From Bacteriovoracaceae bacterium (GTDB lineage: Bacteria; Bdellovibrionota; Bacteriovoracia; Bacteriovoracales; Bacteriovoracaceae), in NCBI GenBank assembly GCA_021737405.1, contig JAIPEG010000008.1:38936-102935 (forward strand): 64,000 nucleotides of DNA. The letters are read 5' to 3'. Positions 20,386-30,355 of this stretch are shown here, in pieces. The number at the start of each line of letters is the position of its first letter. Within the stretch, counting starts at the first letter, position 1. The notes beneath the pieces are model-generated. The model did not search any database and was not told the DNA's origin. It saw only the letters and a program-made list of their open reading frames with translations. Position numbers and translations under genes: made by a program.

Positions 20386-22167
20386 CTAAAGATGTTTTGT
20401 TGTAATCTTGGAAATCCTTTTAATTTTAAATAGTGTGTGAAAGGAAAATGCCGGTACAAATCTATTGAAAAATTTATTTAATAGAAGGAAATTCTTTGTG
20501 AGAGAGAATCTTTTCAACAGAAATAAGGAAAGGATATTTATAGGCTCAGAGTAAACATTGTACTGATCTCTATCAATTTTTTTATTCAAATAATGAAAGA
20601 CTTTAAATTTCTCTTCCCTTCCACGAGACAGTAATTTATTAATTGAAGTTGGAGCACTCGTCACAAATACTCCATTTGAATAATCATATTTAAAGAATGA
20701 ATCAGCTTCGTCTAGCGTTGGAAAAACTAATTCCTTAGCATCATTATTGTCAAAGTAGCCTTTATATAGTTTTAAAATTTTTTCAAACGGATTAAGTTTA
20801 CTGAATTCCTCCCTACCGATACTTTTCTCTAATGCTTGATTGTCGATCACTTTCGCTAAATCATCTACCTGATAAATATAAAAAGTTTTTCCACAGGCTA
20901 CCATCAGATCACGAAGTCTTTTAAGGCGCTTTAAACGGATAGCAGGGGTTGACTCTTTTGTGGCCCAATCGTTAATACCTCTATTCCAGGAAAAACCTCC
21001 TGCATCATCCATTTTTTTAAAGTCTTTTAGATCTAGGTTTATTAAGGCGGGGTTAATTGAGACTTCTGATATAATGTCAGAGTTAACTTTCAAAAAGTAA
21101 TACGTTTTATTAAAATCAATTTCACTTTCAGTTGGATAGCCCGCAATAATATTAAGTTTGACCGTCATGAACTTGCCAGCTTTATTTAGAAGTCTTATCT
21201 TTTCGAATATTTCGTAAATTTGCTTTTCATCATGAAACTTTTTCATGTGTTTTAAAACTGAGGATGATGCTGACTCAAGGCCAAAGCTAATGACCCGGCA
21301 GCCCGAATCATATAATAGCGTCAATAATTCAAGGTTATTCATTTGGCGACTAACTCTAAACCAACATTGCCACTGAATATTTAGTTTTTCTTCGATGAGC
21401 CGATGGCAGAATTTCTCAAGCCATTTATGATTATTATTAATTAAAGCATCTGTAAAAAAGGCTTTTTTATTTTTATGAGGTCTAAGCTCGTTAATACAAT
21501 CTTCCACATCGGATCTGATAAAATTGGGATAGTGAAAATGCTGACTACAAAAGCTACAGCGATAGGGACAACCAACAGAAAAAGACGTCTCAATATAATC
21601 AGGTCTATTACCATAAGGAATATAGCTAAAGGGGCGATAACTTTCAAAAACAGACTGACCTTCGCTATATGTATAGCCATTCTCTGTAATAAAATTAAAG
21701 CCCAATAGCGGAGTAAATAAGGAAGGATTAAAACCCCACGAAACTAAGTGTCCTAAAATCTCATCACTTTTTCCCTTAATGAAAAAATCAAAACCTTCCA
21801 TTTTCTTTTTATAATATTCATCAAAAGAGCTTGTTCCAAAAAATGCCCCGCCAAATCCGACTGTAATTTGAGGATAATACTTCTTTATAAATTCTCCGCA
21901 TTCAATAGAGATGTCAGCATTAGCAGTCAAAATGGAGAAGCCTATAAATTTCGTATTTTCATTAATAAGATCACCTAATGCCTTAAAAACAACACCTTTA
22001 AACTCTTCTTTTGAGAAATCAAAGCCTAAAGACGAGTTATCAAAATAATCGGTGCTCACCCCTAAATCCGTAAGGGTTCGAACAACAGAAAAAGGGCCGA
22101 CGGTATAGGACTCTTCTGGGAAGGTACTAAGATTGACAATGATGGCATGTTTTTCTTTAGAGATCAC
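20386..22167 (-). CDS. B12-binding-type radical SAM protein
   Basis: SVGCPYRCSFCSQHFHYP (CxxxCxxC); N-terminal region like the cobalamin-binding fold. Confidence 0.85.
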   Translation of the reverse strand: MISKEKHAIIVNLSTFPEESYTVGPFSVVRTLTDLGVSTDYFDNSSLGFDFSKEEFKGVVFKALGDLINENTKFIGFSILTANADISIECGEFIKKYYPQITVGFGGAFFGTSSFDEYYKKKMEGFDFFIKGKSDEILGHLVSWGFNPSLFTPLLGFNFITENGYTYSEGQSVFESYRPFSYIPYGNRPDYIETSFSVGCPYRCSFCSQHFHYPNFIRSDVEDCINELRPHKNKKAFFTDALINNNHKWLEKFCHRLIEEKLNIQWQCWFRVSRQMNNLELLTLLYDSGCRVISFGLESASSSVLKHMKKFHDEKQIYEIFEKIRLLNKAGKFMTVKLNIIAGYPTESEIDFNKTYYFLKVNSDIISEVSINPALINLDLKDFKKMDDAGGFSWNRGINDWATKESTPAIRLKRLKRLRDLMVACGKTFYIYQVDDLAKVIDNQALEKSIGREEFSKLNPFEKILKLYKGYFDNNDAKELVFPTLDEADSFFKYDYSNGVFVTSAPTSINKLLSRGREEKFKVFHYLNKKIDRDQYNVYSEPINILSLFLLKRFSLTKNFLLLNKFFNRFVPAFSFHTLFKIKRISKITTKHL

Positions 22168-22221
22168 ATTTAATCATAACCTAAAGAGATAAAACTTCAA
22201 TGATTTAGGGGCAATTAGGCT

Positions 22222-22719
22222 TTAGTTACAACGTATTCTTAAATCTTTAATCCAGTCACTCTTGTTATCATATAAATATTTAATGATAAAAAGACGCTTT
22301 GTTTTTTTACAATAGAGAATATTGTAGTTCGTTTTCAATAACTTATTACTTTCAAAGCATTGCCCTAGTGTATTGGCGCCAGATGAGAGAAAGTAGAGAG
22401 TGGATAAGTAGTTATCGTTGTCCTCCTTTATAGTACCAACAGGTTGGTTTTCAGGGAGGCACTCATTTAAACCCAATAGCTCCCCAGTATAAGGATCAAG
22501 TTTGGGTTTTATATGTTCCCTTACGCCATCAATTCTTTTAAGAATAAATGACTTCGCGTCCTCTATAGAATCAAAATCATTGACCTTTGTCCAACGGATG
22601 CTATTCTCCTCTGAAAAAGAGTGAATAGACCAACCTGCATAAATCTTACGATTTGATACTTTACTAATTGAACAGGAGGTTAAGAGAAGAAGGAATAGGA
22701 GCGAAACAATTTTCATCAT
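22222..22719 (-). CDS. Lipoprotein, unknown
   Basis: MMKIVSLLFLLLLTSCSISK lipobox; overlaps the end of the P460 ORF. Confidence 0.6.
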   Translation of the reverse strand: MMKIVSLLFLLLLTSCSISKVSNRKIYAGWSIHSFSEENSIRWTKVNDFDSIEDAKSFILKRIDGVREHIKPKLDPYTGELLGLNECLPENQPVGTIKEDNDNYLSTLYFLSSGANTLGQCFESNKLLKTNYNILYCKKTKRLFIIKYLYDNKSDWIKDLRIRCN

Positions 22720-23591
22720 TTGTCACCAACGCAAACTTTAATCTCAATAACTTTCCTCTTTGGCTTTGGTCCGGTGTGAAAGCTCATTATTTCGGTTTCA
22801 CCCTTACTGCAATGTCCTGACTTATTTATAAATACCAATGAGAACGACTTCTTATCATCCCCAATCAGAATAGAGGGTTTTCTAGTTCTCAAGGACTCTT
22901 TGATAAGAGTAGGTCTTATTTCATCAAAAGTTCCATAGAAGAAATGCTTTTTAAGCACTCCTTGGAGATCGTTAATATTCTTATCTGCCGATGGTAGAAG
23001 CTTTTGAATATTACGAGGTAGATCACTCACTTTAGAAGTCGTAAAATAAACTTTTTTAGTTTTTAGTGACTCTAGCGCATTAAACTTTGAAGTCTTAATA
23101 AAACCGATTGGTTTAGAAAAAACATGTCCAGATTCTTCGACGATGCTATGGCAAGCAACACATGACTCGGTCTTCTCTTTTATGTCACCTGGCATAAGTT
23201 TACCGTCAGGTGTGAAAAGAGCATAACCCCATCCATTTGAATTTTTATACTTTATCTTATCCCTTACCATAAGCTGCACACGACTAGGTGCCATAGGCAT
23301 AACGGAGCTTAAATAGCTTGGATCTTCTCCTGTTACAAAACTCACCTTTCCAAAGATGGCCCCATTGGGATAATCACTACTTTCGTTTTTTAAGGCCGAA
23401 AAGGCCTCTCGATTGGCGTAGGTAAAACGCATTTCCCCAGAATCCTTACGGTATCTAACAGTTACTAAATTCCAATCCTGGGTAAAATCTTTGTACATCT
23501 CATAAGAAATTCCATTCATTTCAGGAAATTTTGACTGTGCACAGACAGTAGTTGACCAAAATGCCAGACTAAGAAACAGATTCGTAATCAC
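22716..23591 (-). CDS. Cytochrome P460 family protein
   Basis: Signal peptide, NGWGYALFTPDGKLMPGDIKEKTESCVACHSIVEESGHVFSKP with CxxCH. Confidence 0.8.
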   Translation of the reverse strand: MITNLFLSLAFWSTTVCAQSKFPEMNGISYEMYKDFTQDWNLVTVRYRKDSGEMRFTYANREAFSALKNESSDYPNGAIFGKVSFVTGEDPSYLSSVMPMAPSRVQLMVRDKIKYKNSNGWGYALFTPDGKLMPGDIKEKTESCVACHSIVEESGHVFSKPIGFIKTSKFNALESLKTKKVYFTTSKVSDLPRNIQKLLPSADKNINDLQGVLKKHFFYGTFDEIRPTLIKESLRTRKPSILIGDDKKSFSLVFINKSGHCSKGETEIMSFHTGPKPKRKVIEIKVCVGDK

Positions 23592-23639
23592 TAATTAAAC
23601 CGCACCCTTCAGAAAAACTTAACGATTACATATAATAAT

Positions 23640-24740
23640 CTAATTCATAAAATTAGCAATGAGCTGGATCAACTTTAGTGCCTGTGGATAAAGAAAAGGA
23701 ATAACTTCAATAGCAATAAGAATAATAATGATGATCTCCATATAGTGGCCACGTCGATTATGAAGTTCGGCCATATACATTTGAGAAATATCTAAGAGGT
23801 TCTTTAGTTTTTGGTCCACAGTCGCTTGCCATTGAGGTACTTGTAACCTTTTTAGACCTAAACGATATAAACGAGCAAAGTAAATATCTCCGACGACTTT
23901 TAAAGAGTTTTCAATACGCTCAACAACTTCACTTGTTTCAATATAAATCTGACCTGCATCTCTTGAAAGAAGAGAGATCGTACTATTAAAGATACTAGGC
24001 TTTCGCTCTATAACTTGTCGATAAAGCCCACTGAGTTTTTTGTCTAAGAGATCATCAAAGTAGCGCAGCTCTAATAACTGAACATTCGCTAGTTCAAGGA
24101 CATCACAAATGTCCTCTTCGTCCCCGGACGAAAAGACAAAGGCATTGTCCCAGTCTATAACAACAATATCGTTAGGCCCATAGCTAAGTGAACACTCTTT
24201 GATAGGCGAAATCATGGCCTCACTTAAAGGAACCTCCCCTTCCATACTTAAGAGCTGGTAAACAAAATTATCTTCTAACCAGAAACTCTTTTGGGAGGAT
24301 TCTGTCGAGGCGACAAATATATTGTATTCCTCACTTTGATCCCAAACTCCAGGTTTCTTCAAGCTTTTTCCGAGAAGACTCATTAATTCTTGAACTTTAG
24401 ACTTACAATAATCGTCGACGGCCTCATTATTAGACCAATTCTTAAGCCAGTTCAAAATCTGAGGTTTATCTATCCCAGAAGGACAGTCTATTGTTAGAGC
24501 AAAAGAAATTGCCCCATAACTCCATATTTTCGCCGTTAACTCCACCGGAACGTCATTAAGATGATCAAGCCCCAGAGTCAGAACAATCGGAGGATGGCCA
24601 AGAAAGAAATCCTTCGAAGGTTTTTTTAAACTATATTTATGAGTAGGACCCAGATTTTTTAACTTCTCAAAGGCCTCTTCTAGAATAATTTCATGGGCCA
24701 TATCAAATATGCGGTAAATTTTAAGTCTTCCTGTTTTCAT
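23640..24740 (-). CDS. RMD1/RMND1/DUF155-like protein
   Basis: DIVVIDWDNAFVFSSGDEEDICDVLELANVQLLELRYFDDLLDK and C-terminal RRGHYMEIIIIILIAIEVIPFLY. Confidence 0.75.
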   Translation of the reverse strand: MKTGRLKIYRIFDMAHEIILEEAFEKLKNLGPTHKYSLKKPSKDFFLGHPPIVLTLGLDHLNDVPVELTAKIWSYGAISFALTIDCPSGIDKPQILNWLKNWSNNEAVDDYCKSKVQELMSLLGKSLKKPGVWDQSEEYNIFVASTESSQKSFWLEDNFVYQLLSMEGEVPLSEAMISPIKECSLSYGPNDIVVIDWDNAFVFSSGDEEDICDVLELANVQLLELRYFDDLLDKKLSGLYRQVIERKPSIFNSTISLLSRDAGQIYIETSEVVERIENSLKVVGDIYFARLYRLGLKRLQVPQWQATVDQKLKNLLDISQMYMAELHNRRGHYMEIIIIILIAIEVIPFLYPQALKLIQLIANFMN

Positions 24741-24742
24741 TA

Positions 24743-26362
24743 CTATTTATCCGTTAAGTATTTGTTATGCAAACTACTAAAGCATGAACTTTTATCGTAA
24801 GTATATACAGTGAAATTTGAAAAATTCTTATAATGCTTTAAATTAGAACTTGGATCGATTAGATTATTTATTTTGCCTAAACAAGCTTTTTGATCGGATT
24901 CTTTCATAACCAAAAAACAGGTTCTATTCAATAAGGAATTATCAAGAACATCTTCACCTAAAAGTAAATAATCAATGCCGCCGCTATCATATGTGAGATC
25001 ATCGACGAGAAGATGACAGTCCAATATGTGGTTGTCAAACTTAGAAATAACAATATTAGTTTTTATCATTGAATTATTTAGATGCAAGTCTCTCTTCGCT
25101 ATTTTTATTACCGATTTGTAATCCGAGAAAATACTAAAAGAAGGCATTTCTCTAAATCTAAAATTCAACAAATTCAATCCTAGACACATTAGGATGAGAA
25201 ATAGCATCACATTTTTGACTATAGTTGTTGGTGATTTATCAATCACTATTTTAATGGAAACAGCAATAAAAGTAAGGATATAGGGAATCAATGGATATAT
25301 CCTTCTAAAATTCAAAGCGTAGTCGCCATATAAGCTAAGGACTAAGAAGTAAGTAAAAAAGGAGAACATCAAAAGAGTAAAGAGAAGAATATGCCAACTC
25401 CTCCTCTCTAGTTTTAATAGCTGTGGTTTAAAAATGGAGAGATATAGAGAATAGAAACATACAAATAAAAGTCCTCTACTCATATAATTCAAAAGAGTTG
25501 GATTTAAATAGGCAGCAAGTCCTTTAGAAAATATCCAACGAGGGTATTCTCGAAGCCCATTATCAAAATAACCTAGCCCACTAAAAGAATAATCCATAAT
25601 CCTTAAAATAAGCTGATAACTACTTATAGGGTCATTTTCTTTGGAGGTTAAGACATCGACTGCAGCATTATAAGCCGAACCATATTCACCGAGCCCTATC
25701 AGCAAGGGTGCATAACATATTAATAAAGCACCCACTGAAGATAATATTACCTTAAGGGGAATAGGGTTTCTCTGATAAATTATAAAAAATAAAAAAATAG
25801 GAATATGAAGAAGGCCTGATAAATGTAACTGCGTCGTTAAGCCAATAAGTAAAAAGCTTAAAACAATTTTCCAACTAACATTCAAAGGACTCGTGAAATA
25901 AGAAATTAACAAATAGGCAATTAGGAAATGAAATGGAAGTGTAAGTGTTGGATTCCAAAAAGTAAGACTATAGTCCAACATAAATCCCACTGAAGTAAAC
26001 ATCGCCAAAAAAACTGCGTTATTTTTAATGTTTAAAACTTCTAAAATTTTGTGAAATATAGTGAGAGAAAGTAAAAAGCTTACAGAGTTAGAGAATAAAT
26101 AGATTAAGTAAGTTTTATTAAAACTTATTAACTCAATAAATTTCAAGATATAGTAGTAAAATCCACCGGGAGTTCTTCCTGTAATAGATAATTCTGGCCC
26201 GTAGATATAGTTTTGCCCAGGGATTTTAAATGCTCGCATTAAATCACGATCAATATATGTCCCATATAGGAAATTTTCTCCTATAAGAATGCGTTCTATT
26301 AAGCTCATCACAAAAATGATCACGAAAGCGATTGAAAAAAGTCGATTAACTGTTTGATTCAC
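24743..26362 (-). CDS. Multi-pass membrane glycosyltransferase (GT39/ArnT-like)
   Basis: About 10 hydrophobic segments; early YIDRDLMRAF and TGRTPGGFYYYIL fit the GT-C fold. Confidence 0.6.
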   Translation of the reverse strand: MNQTVNRLFSIAFVIIFVMSLIERILIGENFLYGTYIDRDLMRAFKIPGQNYIYGPELSITGRTPGGFYYYILKFIELISFNKTYLIYLFSNSVSFLLSLTIFHKILEVLNIKNNAVFLAMFTSVGFMLDYSLTFWNPTLTLPFHFLIAYLLISYFTSPLNVSWKIVLSFLLIGLTTQLHLSGLLHIPIFLFFIIYQRNPIPLKVILSSVGALLICYAPLLIGLGEYGSAYNAAVDVLTSKENDPISSYQLILRIMDYSFSGLGYFDNGLREYPRWIFSKGLAAYLNPTLLNYMSRGLLFVCFYSLYLSIFKPQLLKLERRSWHILLFTLLMFSFFTYFLVLSLYGDYALNFRRIYPLIPYILTFIAVSIKIVIDKSPTTIVKNVMLFLILMCLGLNLLNFRFREMPSFSIFSDYKSVIKIAKRDLHLNNSMIKTNIVISKFDNHILDCHLLVDDLTYDSGGIDYLLLGEDVLDNSLLNRTCFLVMKESDQKACLGKINNLIDPSSNLKHYKNFSNFTVYTYDKSSCFSSLHNKYLTDK

Positions 26363-26970
26363 ACATTGCTCATATTCGTAATAAAGTGAACCAAGTAGGG
26401 ACCTTTTATAATTTTTGTGTTCGACTCAATCGCCGAAAACTTTTGTGATATCTCTTCCACTTTATATAAAGAAGGTACAGGATATCTTAAAAATAAATTG
26501 AGTAAGAATCGATATGTTATATAGACAACGAATTTTAGATTAAATTTTCTAATGGTAAAAGAATGTAAAAAAAGCCGATCTTTAGAGAGGGAGACAATTT
26601 TTTCCAGCTCAGAATCAGTTAGCCAATCAATTAATCCAAGAGATAAGACACAATCCGTTGGTAAGACGTCATTATTGTTTAAAGATGAAATATCACGTTG
26701 GTGATAAATAAAATTTTCATCCTCTATGTCAATAAGTTCTGGTGAAAAGACATCATAACCCGCATATTGACACTCTCTTCTATAAGTAACCGGAAGAAAT
26801 TTAAAGACATGCCCTAAGCCACAACCAATATCGACAATACTATGAATATTATTATCAATTAGAAGTTTTGCCGCTAATTGGGCCCTCAAAGAAATAGCAG
26901 AATTTTTTCTATTGTAATTTTTTAGGGACCAAGACTTAATGTTTAATTTCCAAAATTCCGTCGTATTCAT
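26359..26970 (-). CDS. Class I SAM-dependent methyltransferase
   Basis: IVDIGCGLGHVFKFL; 4-bp overlap with the GT ORF. Confidence 0.75.
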   Translation of the reverse strand: MNTTEFWKLNIKSWSLKNYNRKNSAISLRAQLAAKLLIDNNIHSIVDIGCGLGHVFKFLPVTYRRECQYAGYDVFSPELIDIEDENFIYHQRDISSLNNNDVLPTDCVLSLGLIDWLTDSELEKIVSLSKDRLFLHSFTIRKFNLKFVVYITYRFLLNLFLRYPVPSLYKVEEISQKFSAIESNTKIIKGPYLVHFITNMSNV

Positions 26971-27119
26971 ATATGGCCATGAAGGGTATTAATTCCTCAT
27001 AATTGTAACAGATCAATTGGATAAAACGAATTTCAAGAATACAATGAAAATGAAGAGATGCCAAAGTATACTCTTCCAGTCTGGTATCTTATGACCAGAA
27101 TTTAACGAGGAAATAAAAG

Positions 27120-27716
27120 TTGTCCAGACAATTTGAGTTCTTTGATCATCATGCTGCCAATTATGATTTAAAGATGAAGTTTAACCCATTCTGGCGCCTT
27201 ATAAAATATAAAGAAAAAAAGGCGTTTCTCTTGTTATCCATAAGCCTTCTAGACAAATCAGTATTAGATTTAGGAAGTGGCACTGGTTTCTATGCCAACA
27301 TATGTAAGGACAGTGGCGCCAATGTTTTGGCAGTAGATAAGTCAGCTCAAATGATCAATATTTTAGAAGAAAAAAAATTAAAAACAAAACATACTTCGAT
27401 AGAAGACCTAAATCTTTCAGAAGATTTTGACTTTATCCTCGCCATGGGAAGCTTTGAATTTATGCCTAACTTAAAAATAGGTTTTAACAAAGTTTTTAAG
27501 CATCTCAAAAAAAATGGTTATTTTATACTTATGTATCCTCGTTCTGGATTTACGGGATGGCTATACTCACTTATTCACACATTTTGGAAATGCCCTTCTA
27601 AAATTATCTCTACCCAAGAATTGATAAAAGTCGCTAACGATCATAAACTAATCCTTCATTCTAATTATAGTGCTGGAGCGATTAACAACCTCTATGTCTT
27701 TAAGAAAAAAGCATGA
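27120..27716 (+). CDS. Class I SAM-dependent methyltransferase
   Basis: VLDLGSGTGFYANICKDSGANVLAVDKS. Confidence 0.85.
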   Translation: MSRQFEFFDHHAANYDLKMKFNPFWRLIKYKEKKAFLLLSISLLDKSVLDLGSGTGFYANICKDSGANVLAVDKSAQMINILEEKKLKTKHTSIEDLNLSEDFDFILAMGSFEFMPNLKIGFNKVFKHLKKNGYFILMYPRSGFTGWLYSLIHTFWKCPSKIISTQELIKVANDHKLILHSNYSAGAINNLYVFKKKA

Positions 27717-28777
27717 ATAATAAAAGAGCGCTCTTCTATTTAATGGCCGGTTCAGGTTTGGGTAATGCAGCCCGCTTTGAAGCACTATACGAAGAAGAAC
27801 TTCATCATAAAAATTACGAATTACATATATATTGTTGGGGTAGATCTCTTCAATATTTAAAGAAAAAGTACGAAGACAAGCCCTCCATAAATCTTCACCC
27901 CTTATCACCATATAACCTAGGCCATGATAAGGATGGACTCAGTTCTTATGATTTCTTTTTATCCATTCCTAAATACATAAAAACCTTTTTAATTAATTCA
28001 AGATATATTTACTCACAGGCGATTACCCATAGGCCTAAACTTTCAATCCATGACTCTGACTATCACTATTTTGCCCTGATGTTTGCAAAAGTGCCACGAT
28101 TTGCCATAAGCCAATCTTGGATGATTATTTCAAGATGGAATTACTTAAAAGGTTCAAACTTAAAAACCAAGGTGAATTTCATTCTCTATGAAGTTTTAGA
28201 GCTTTTGTTCAGCTATATGTTTTCAAGTAAAATTCTTTGTCCCTCCTTTTCAAAGAGGCCAATTTCATCCACAGAAAAAATCTTGGTAGTTGGCCCTATC
28301 GTTAGAAAAGCTTTTCAATCGACCTATCCAAAACCAAGTAAATTTTTAGCCGTACTGTCTGGGGGCTCGGGCATACAAAGGGAGAAGCTACTCGCCTTGG
28401 CAACTAAGCTAAAGGCCGATGATTTTCTCTCAAATATAGATTCACCAAAGACCAATTATTATGAATCAATTGACCCTTCTGGCGTTCCCATCCTTTCAAA
28501 GTACCAAGGTGTCATCATCCAAGCTGGTCACGTTTTAATCAGTGAATGCCTAGCACTAGGAGTTCACTTCTTAGCAGTCCCCATAGATAATCATCCCGAA
28601 CAGTTTATCAACACATTGATTTTACAAATTGAGTACAATAAAATCGATGACAAGCTGGCCGGGGCACAAGAGGAATTTACAAAGAGCATCAATTCCCAAA
28701 TCATCGGTCAGACTAAGTGTGAGGGTGCGCAAGAAGTTGCACTCCTATTAAAAAATTTTCTGGATACAAATTCCTAG
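27713..28777 (+). CDS. GT-B/GT28-like (MurG-like) glycosyltransferase
   Basis: GSGLGNAARFEAL and C-terminal QAGHVLISECLALGVHFLAVPIDNHPEQFINT. Confidence 0.7.
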   Translation: MNNKRALFYLMAGSGLGNAARFEALYEEELHHKNYELHIYCWGRSLQYLKKKYEDKPSINLHPLSPYNLGHDKDGLSSYDFFLSIPKYIKTFLINSRYIYSQAITHRPKLSIHDSDYHYFALMFAKVPRFAISQSWMIISRWNYLKGSNLKTKVNFILYEVLELLFSYMFSSKILCPSFSKRPISSTEKILVVGPIVRKAFQSTYPKPSKFLAVLSGGSGIQREKLLALATKLKADDFLSNIDSPKTNYYESIDPSGVPILSKYQGVIIQAGHVLISECLALGVHFLAVPIDNHPEQFINTLILQIEYNKIDDKLAGAQEEFTKSINSQIIGQTKCEGAQEVALLLKNFLDTNS

Positions 28778-28883
28778 CTGACAAAGATTGCTAAACATCC
28801 ATTTTTTTCCTGACATTAGACCTACTCCTTTATAGTCACCTACTATAAGCTAATTTTGTGGCCCTTTTTAAAAGGAGTCTTTT

Positions 28884-29717
28884 ATTAGCTTCGGTCTGAC
28901 AAAAAACATTGCTAAAGAAAAGAAAATCATCATTTTGGTTTTATTACTCTCTCTATTAACTCATATCACCATCCTTTTACTTATTGAATTTAAAGAGTTC
29001 CATTTCTCAAAAAGATCTATTTCAAAAATTGAAGAAAAAAGATTAAGAGTCTTTTTAGTAGACGAAATCGATTTACCAAAACAGATCGTTGAAACAGAGA
29101 GAAGTAATAATAAATTAAGGGATCCTTTAACCAGGTTTTTGGGGAAAGATACTCAAAAAGTAGATAAACAAATGGTCTCTAAGAATATTGGTAAGTTTCG
29201 ATCTGCCACAAAAGGATCAGATCAAGAGAATTCAAATCAATCCAATAAAAGATTTAAACTTTCAGATTTATCCATTCAAAGAAATAAAATTTTTAAAAGA
29301 AAGAATTTCCCCAAAAAAGGGATCATGGGTGAATCAGCAAGTAACGACTATATCACAGATGTCTCTGTTGGAGACAAAACAGAGCTTAACACTGTCGAGT
29401 ATATTTATTATGGTTTCTATCACCGTATCAAACAAAAGTTAGATCAATACTGGGCCCACTCAGTTTCAACGAAGATTAATCATCTATGGAGGACCAATCG
29501 CTATACCTATGAAAAAAACAGAATGACTTATCTAATTGTCACATTGGATGATATGGGTAATTTAATTAAAATCAAAATTAAAGGCTCCAGTGGCCTAGAC
29601 GAAATCGATCAGGCCGCAATAGACAGCTTTAAGAGAGCGGAACCCTTTCCGAATCCTCCCAAAGGAATGGTGAAAAATGGCGAAGTCCAGATTAAGTGGG
29701 CCTTTGTTATCTTATGA
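28884..29717 (+). CDS. TonB-like energy transducer (proposed ATT start at 28884; track start TTG 28935)
   Basis: C-terminal TonB-like region YLIVTLDDMGNLIKIKIKGSSGLDEIDQAAIDSFKRAEPFPNPPKGM; N-terminal TM with SLLTH; GGAG at 28874-28877 spaced 6 nt from ATT. Confidence 0.7.
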   Translation: MSFGLTKNIAKEKKIIILVLLLSLLTHITILLLIEFKEFHFSKRSISKIEEKRLRVFLVDEIDLPKQIVETERSNNKLRDPLTRFLGKDTQKVDKQMVSKNIGKFRSATKGSDQENSNQSNKRFKLSDLSIQRNKIFKRKNFPKKGIMGESASNDYITDVSVGDKTELNTVEYIYYGFYHRIKQKLDQYWAHSVSTKINHLWRTNRYTYEKNRMTYLIVTLDDMGNLIKIKIKGSSGLDEIDQAAIDSFKRAEPFPNPPKGMVKNGEVQIKWAFVIL

Positions 29718-29854
29718 TCCAACCCATTAGAAATGTTTCTGAGCGATAATTCGTTCAGAATATAAGCAATATTTGTAATTGTACTAAACTTAGCCATCAT
29801 AACTATCTAGAAATACATAATATAAGTGGCAAGTTCTTTGCAGATTTGTTAAAT

Positions 29855-30337
29855 ATGAAAAAACAAATCTTATCCCTTATTTTTGCTCTGATTTCCTTCT
29901 CCTCTTTCGCTGGAGAACCTACTAACCAAATAACAGAGCAGAGTTACTCTTCGAACGAAAGAAATACTTTAACAAAAATTCCAGTAACAAATGAATCAAG
30001 TGAAAAATGGCTTAAGGATGAGACAAGAAGGAGAGATCCTCTCCACGTTACTAAAGAATTGACTAATTACTTAGAATCTCCTGAAAAAAGGGATATAAAT
30101 GCACGTAAAGGATCAACCGAATGCCACAGGACAATTGGAAGAGATGGCGTAAGTTCAAAAGCCTCTTTAAATGGTTTAAAGGGTGTTGATATTATGACAG
30201 ATTTTGGCTGTAATCCGAATATTATCACAACTAATAGAAAGTCTACTACCCTTAAAAGCACAATTGGCTTTGACCGTTCCTTGGAGATGTATTTAACAAT
30301 TCCACTCAACGGCAAGGGAAGAGAACTAGGGTTTTAA
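29855..30337 (+). CDS. Small exported protein, unknown
   Basis: Signal peptide MKKQILSLIFALISFSSFAGEP. Confidence 0.6.
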   Translation: MKKQILSLIFALISFSSFAGEPTNQITEQSYSSNERNTLTKIPVTNESSEKWLKDETRRRDPLHVTKELTNYLESPEKRDINARKGSTECHRTIGRDGVSSKASLNGLKGVDIMTDFGCNPNIITTNRKSTTLKSTIGFDRSLEMYLTIPLNGKGRELGF

Positions 30338-30355
30338 TCATATCCCCATCTCTAA

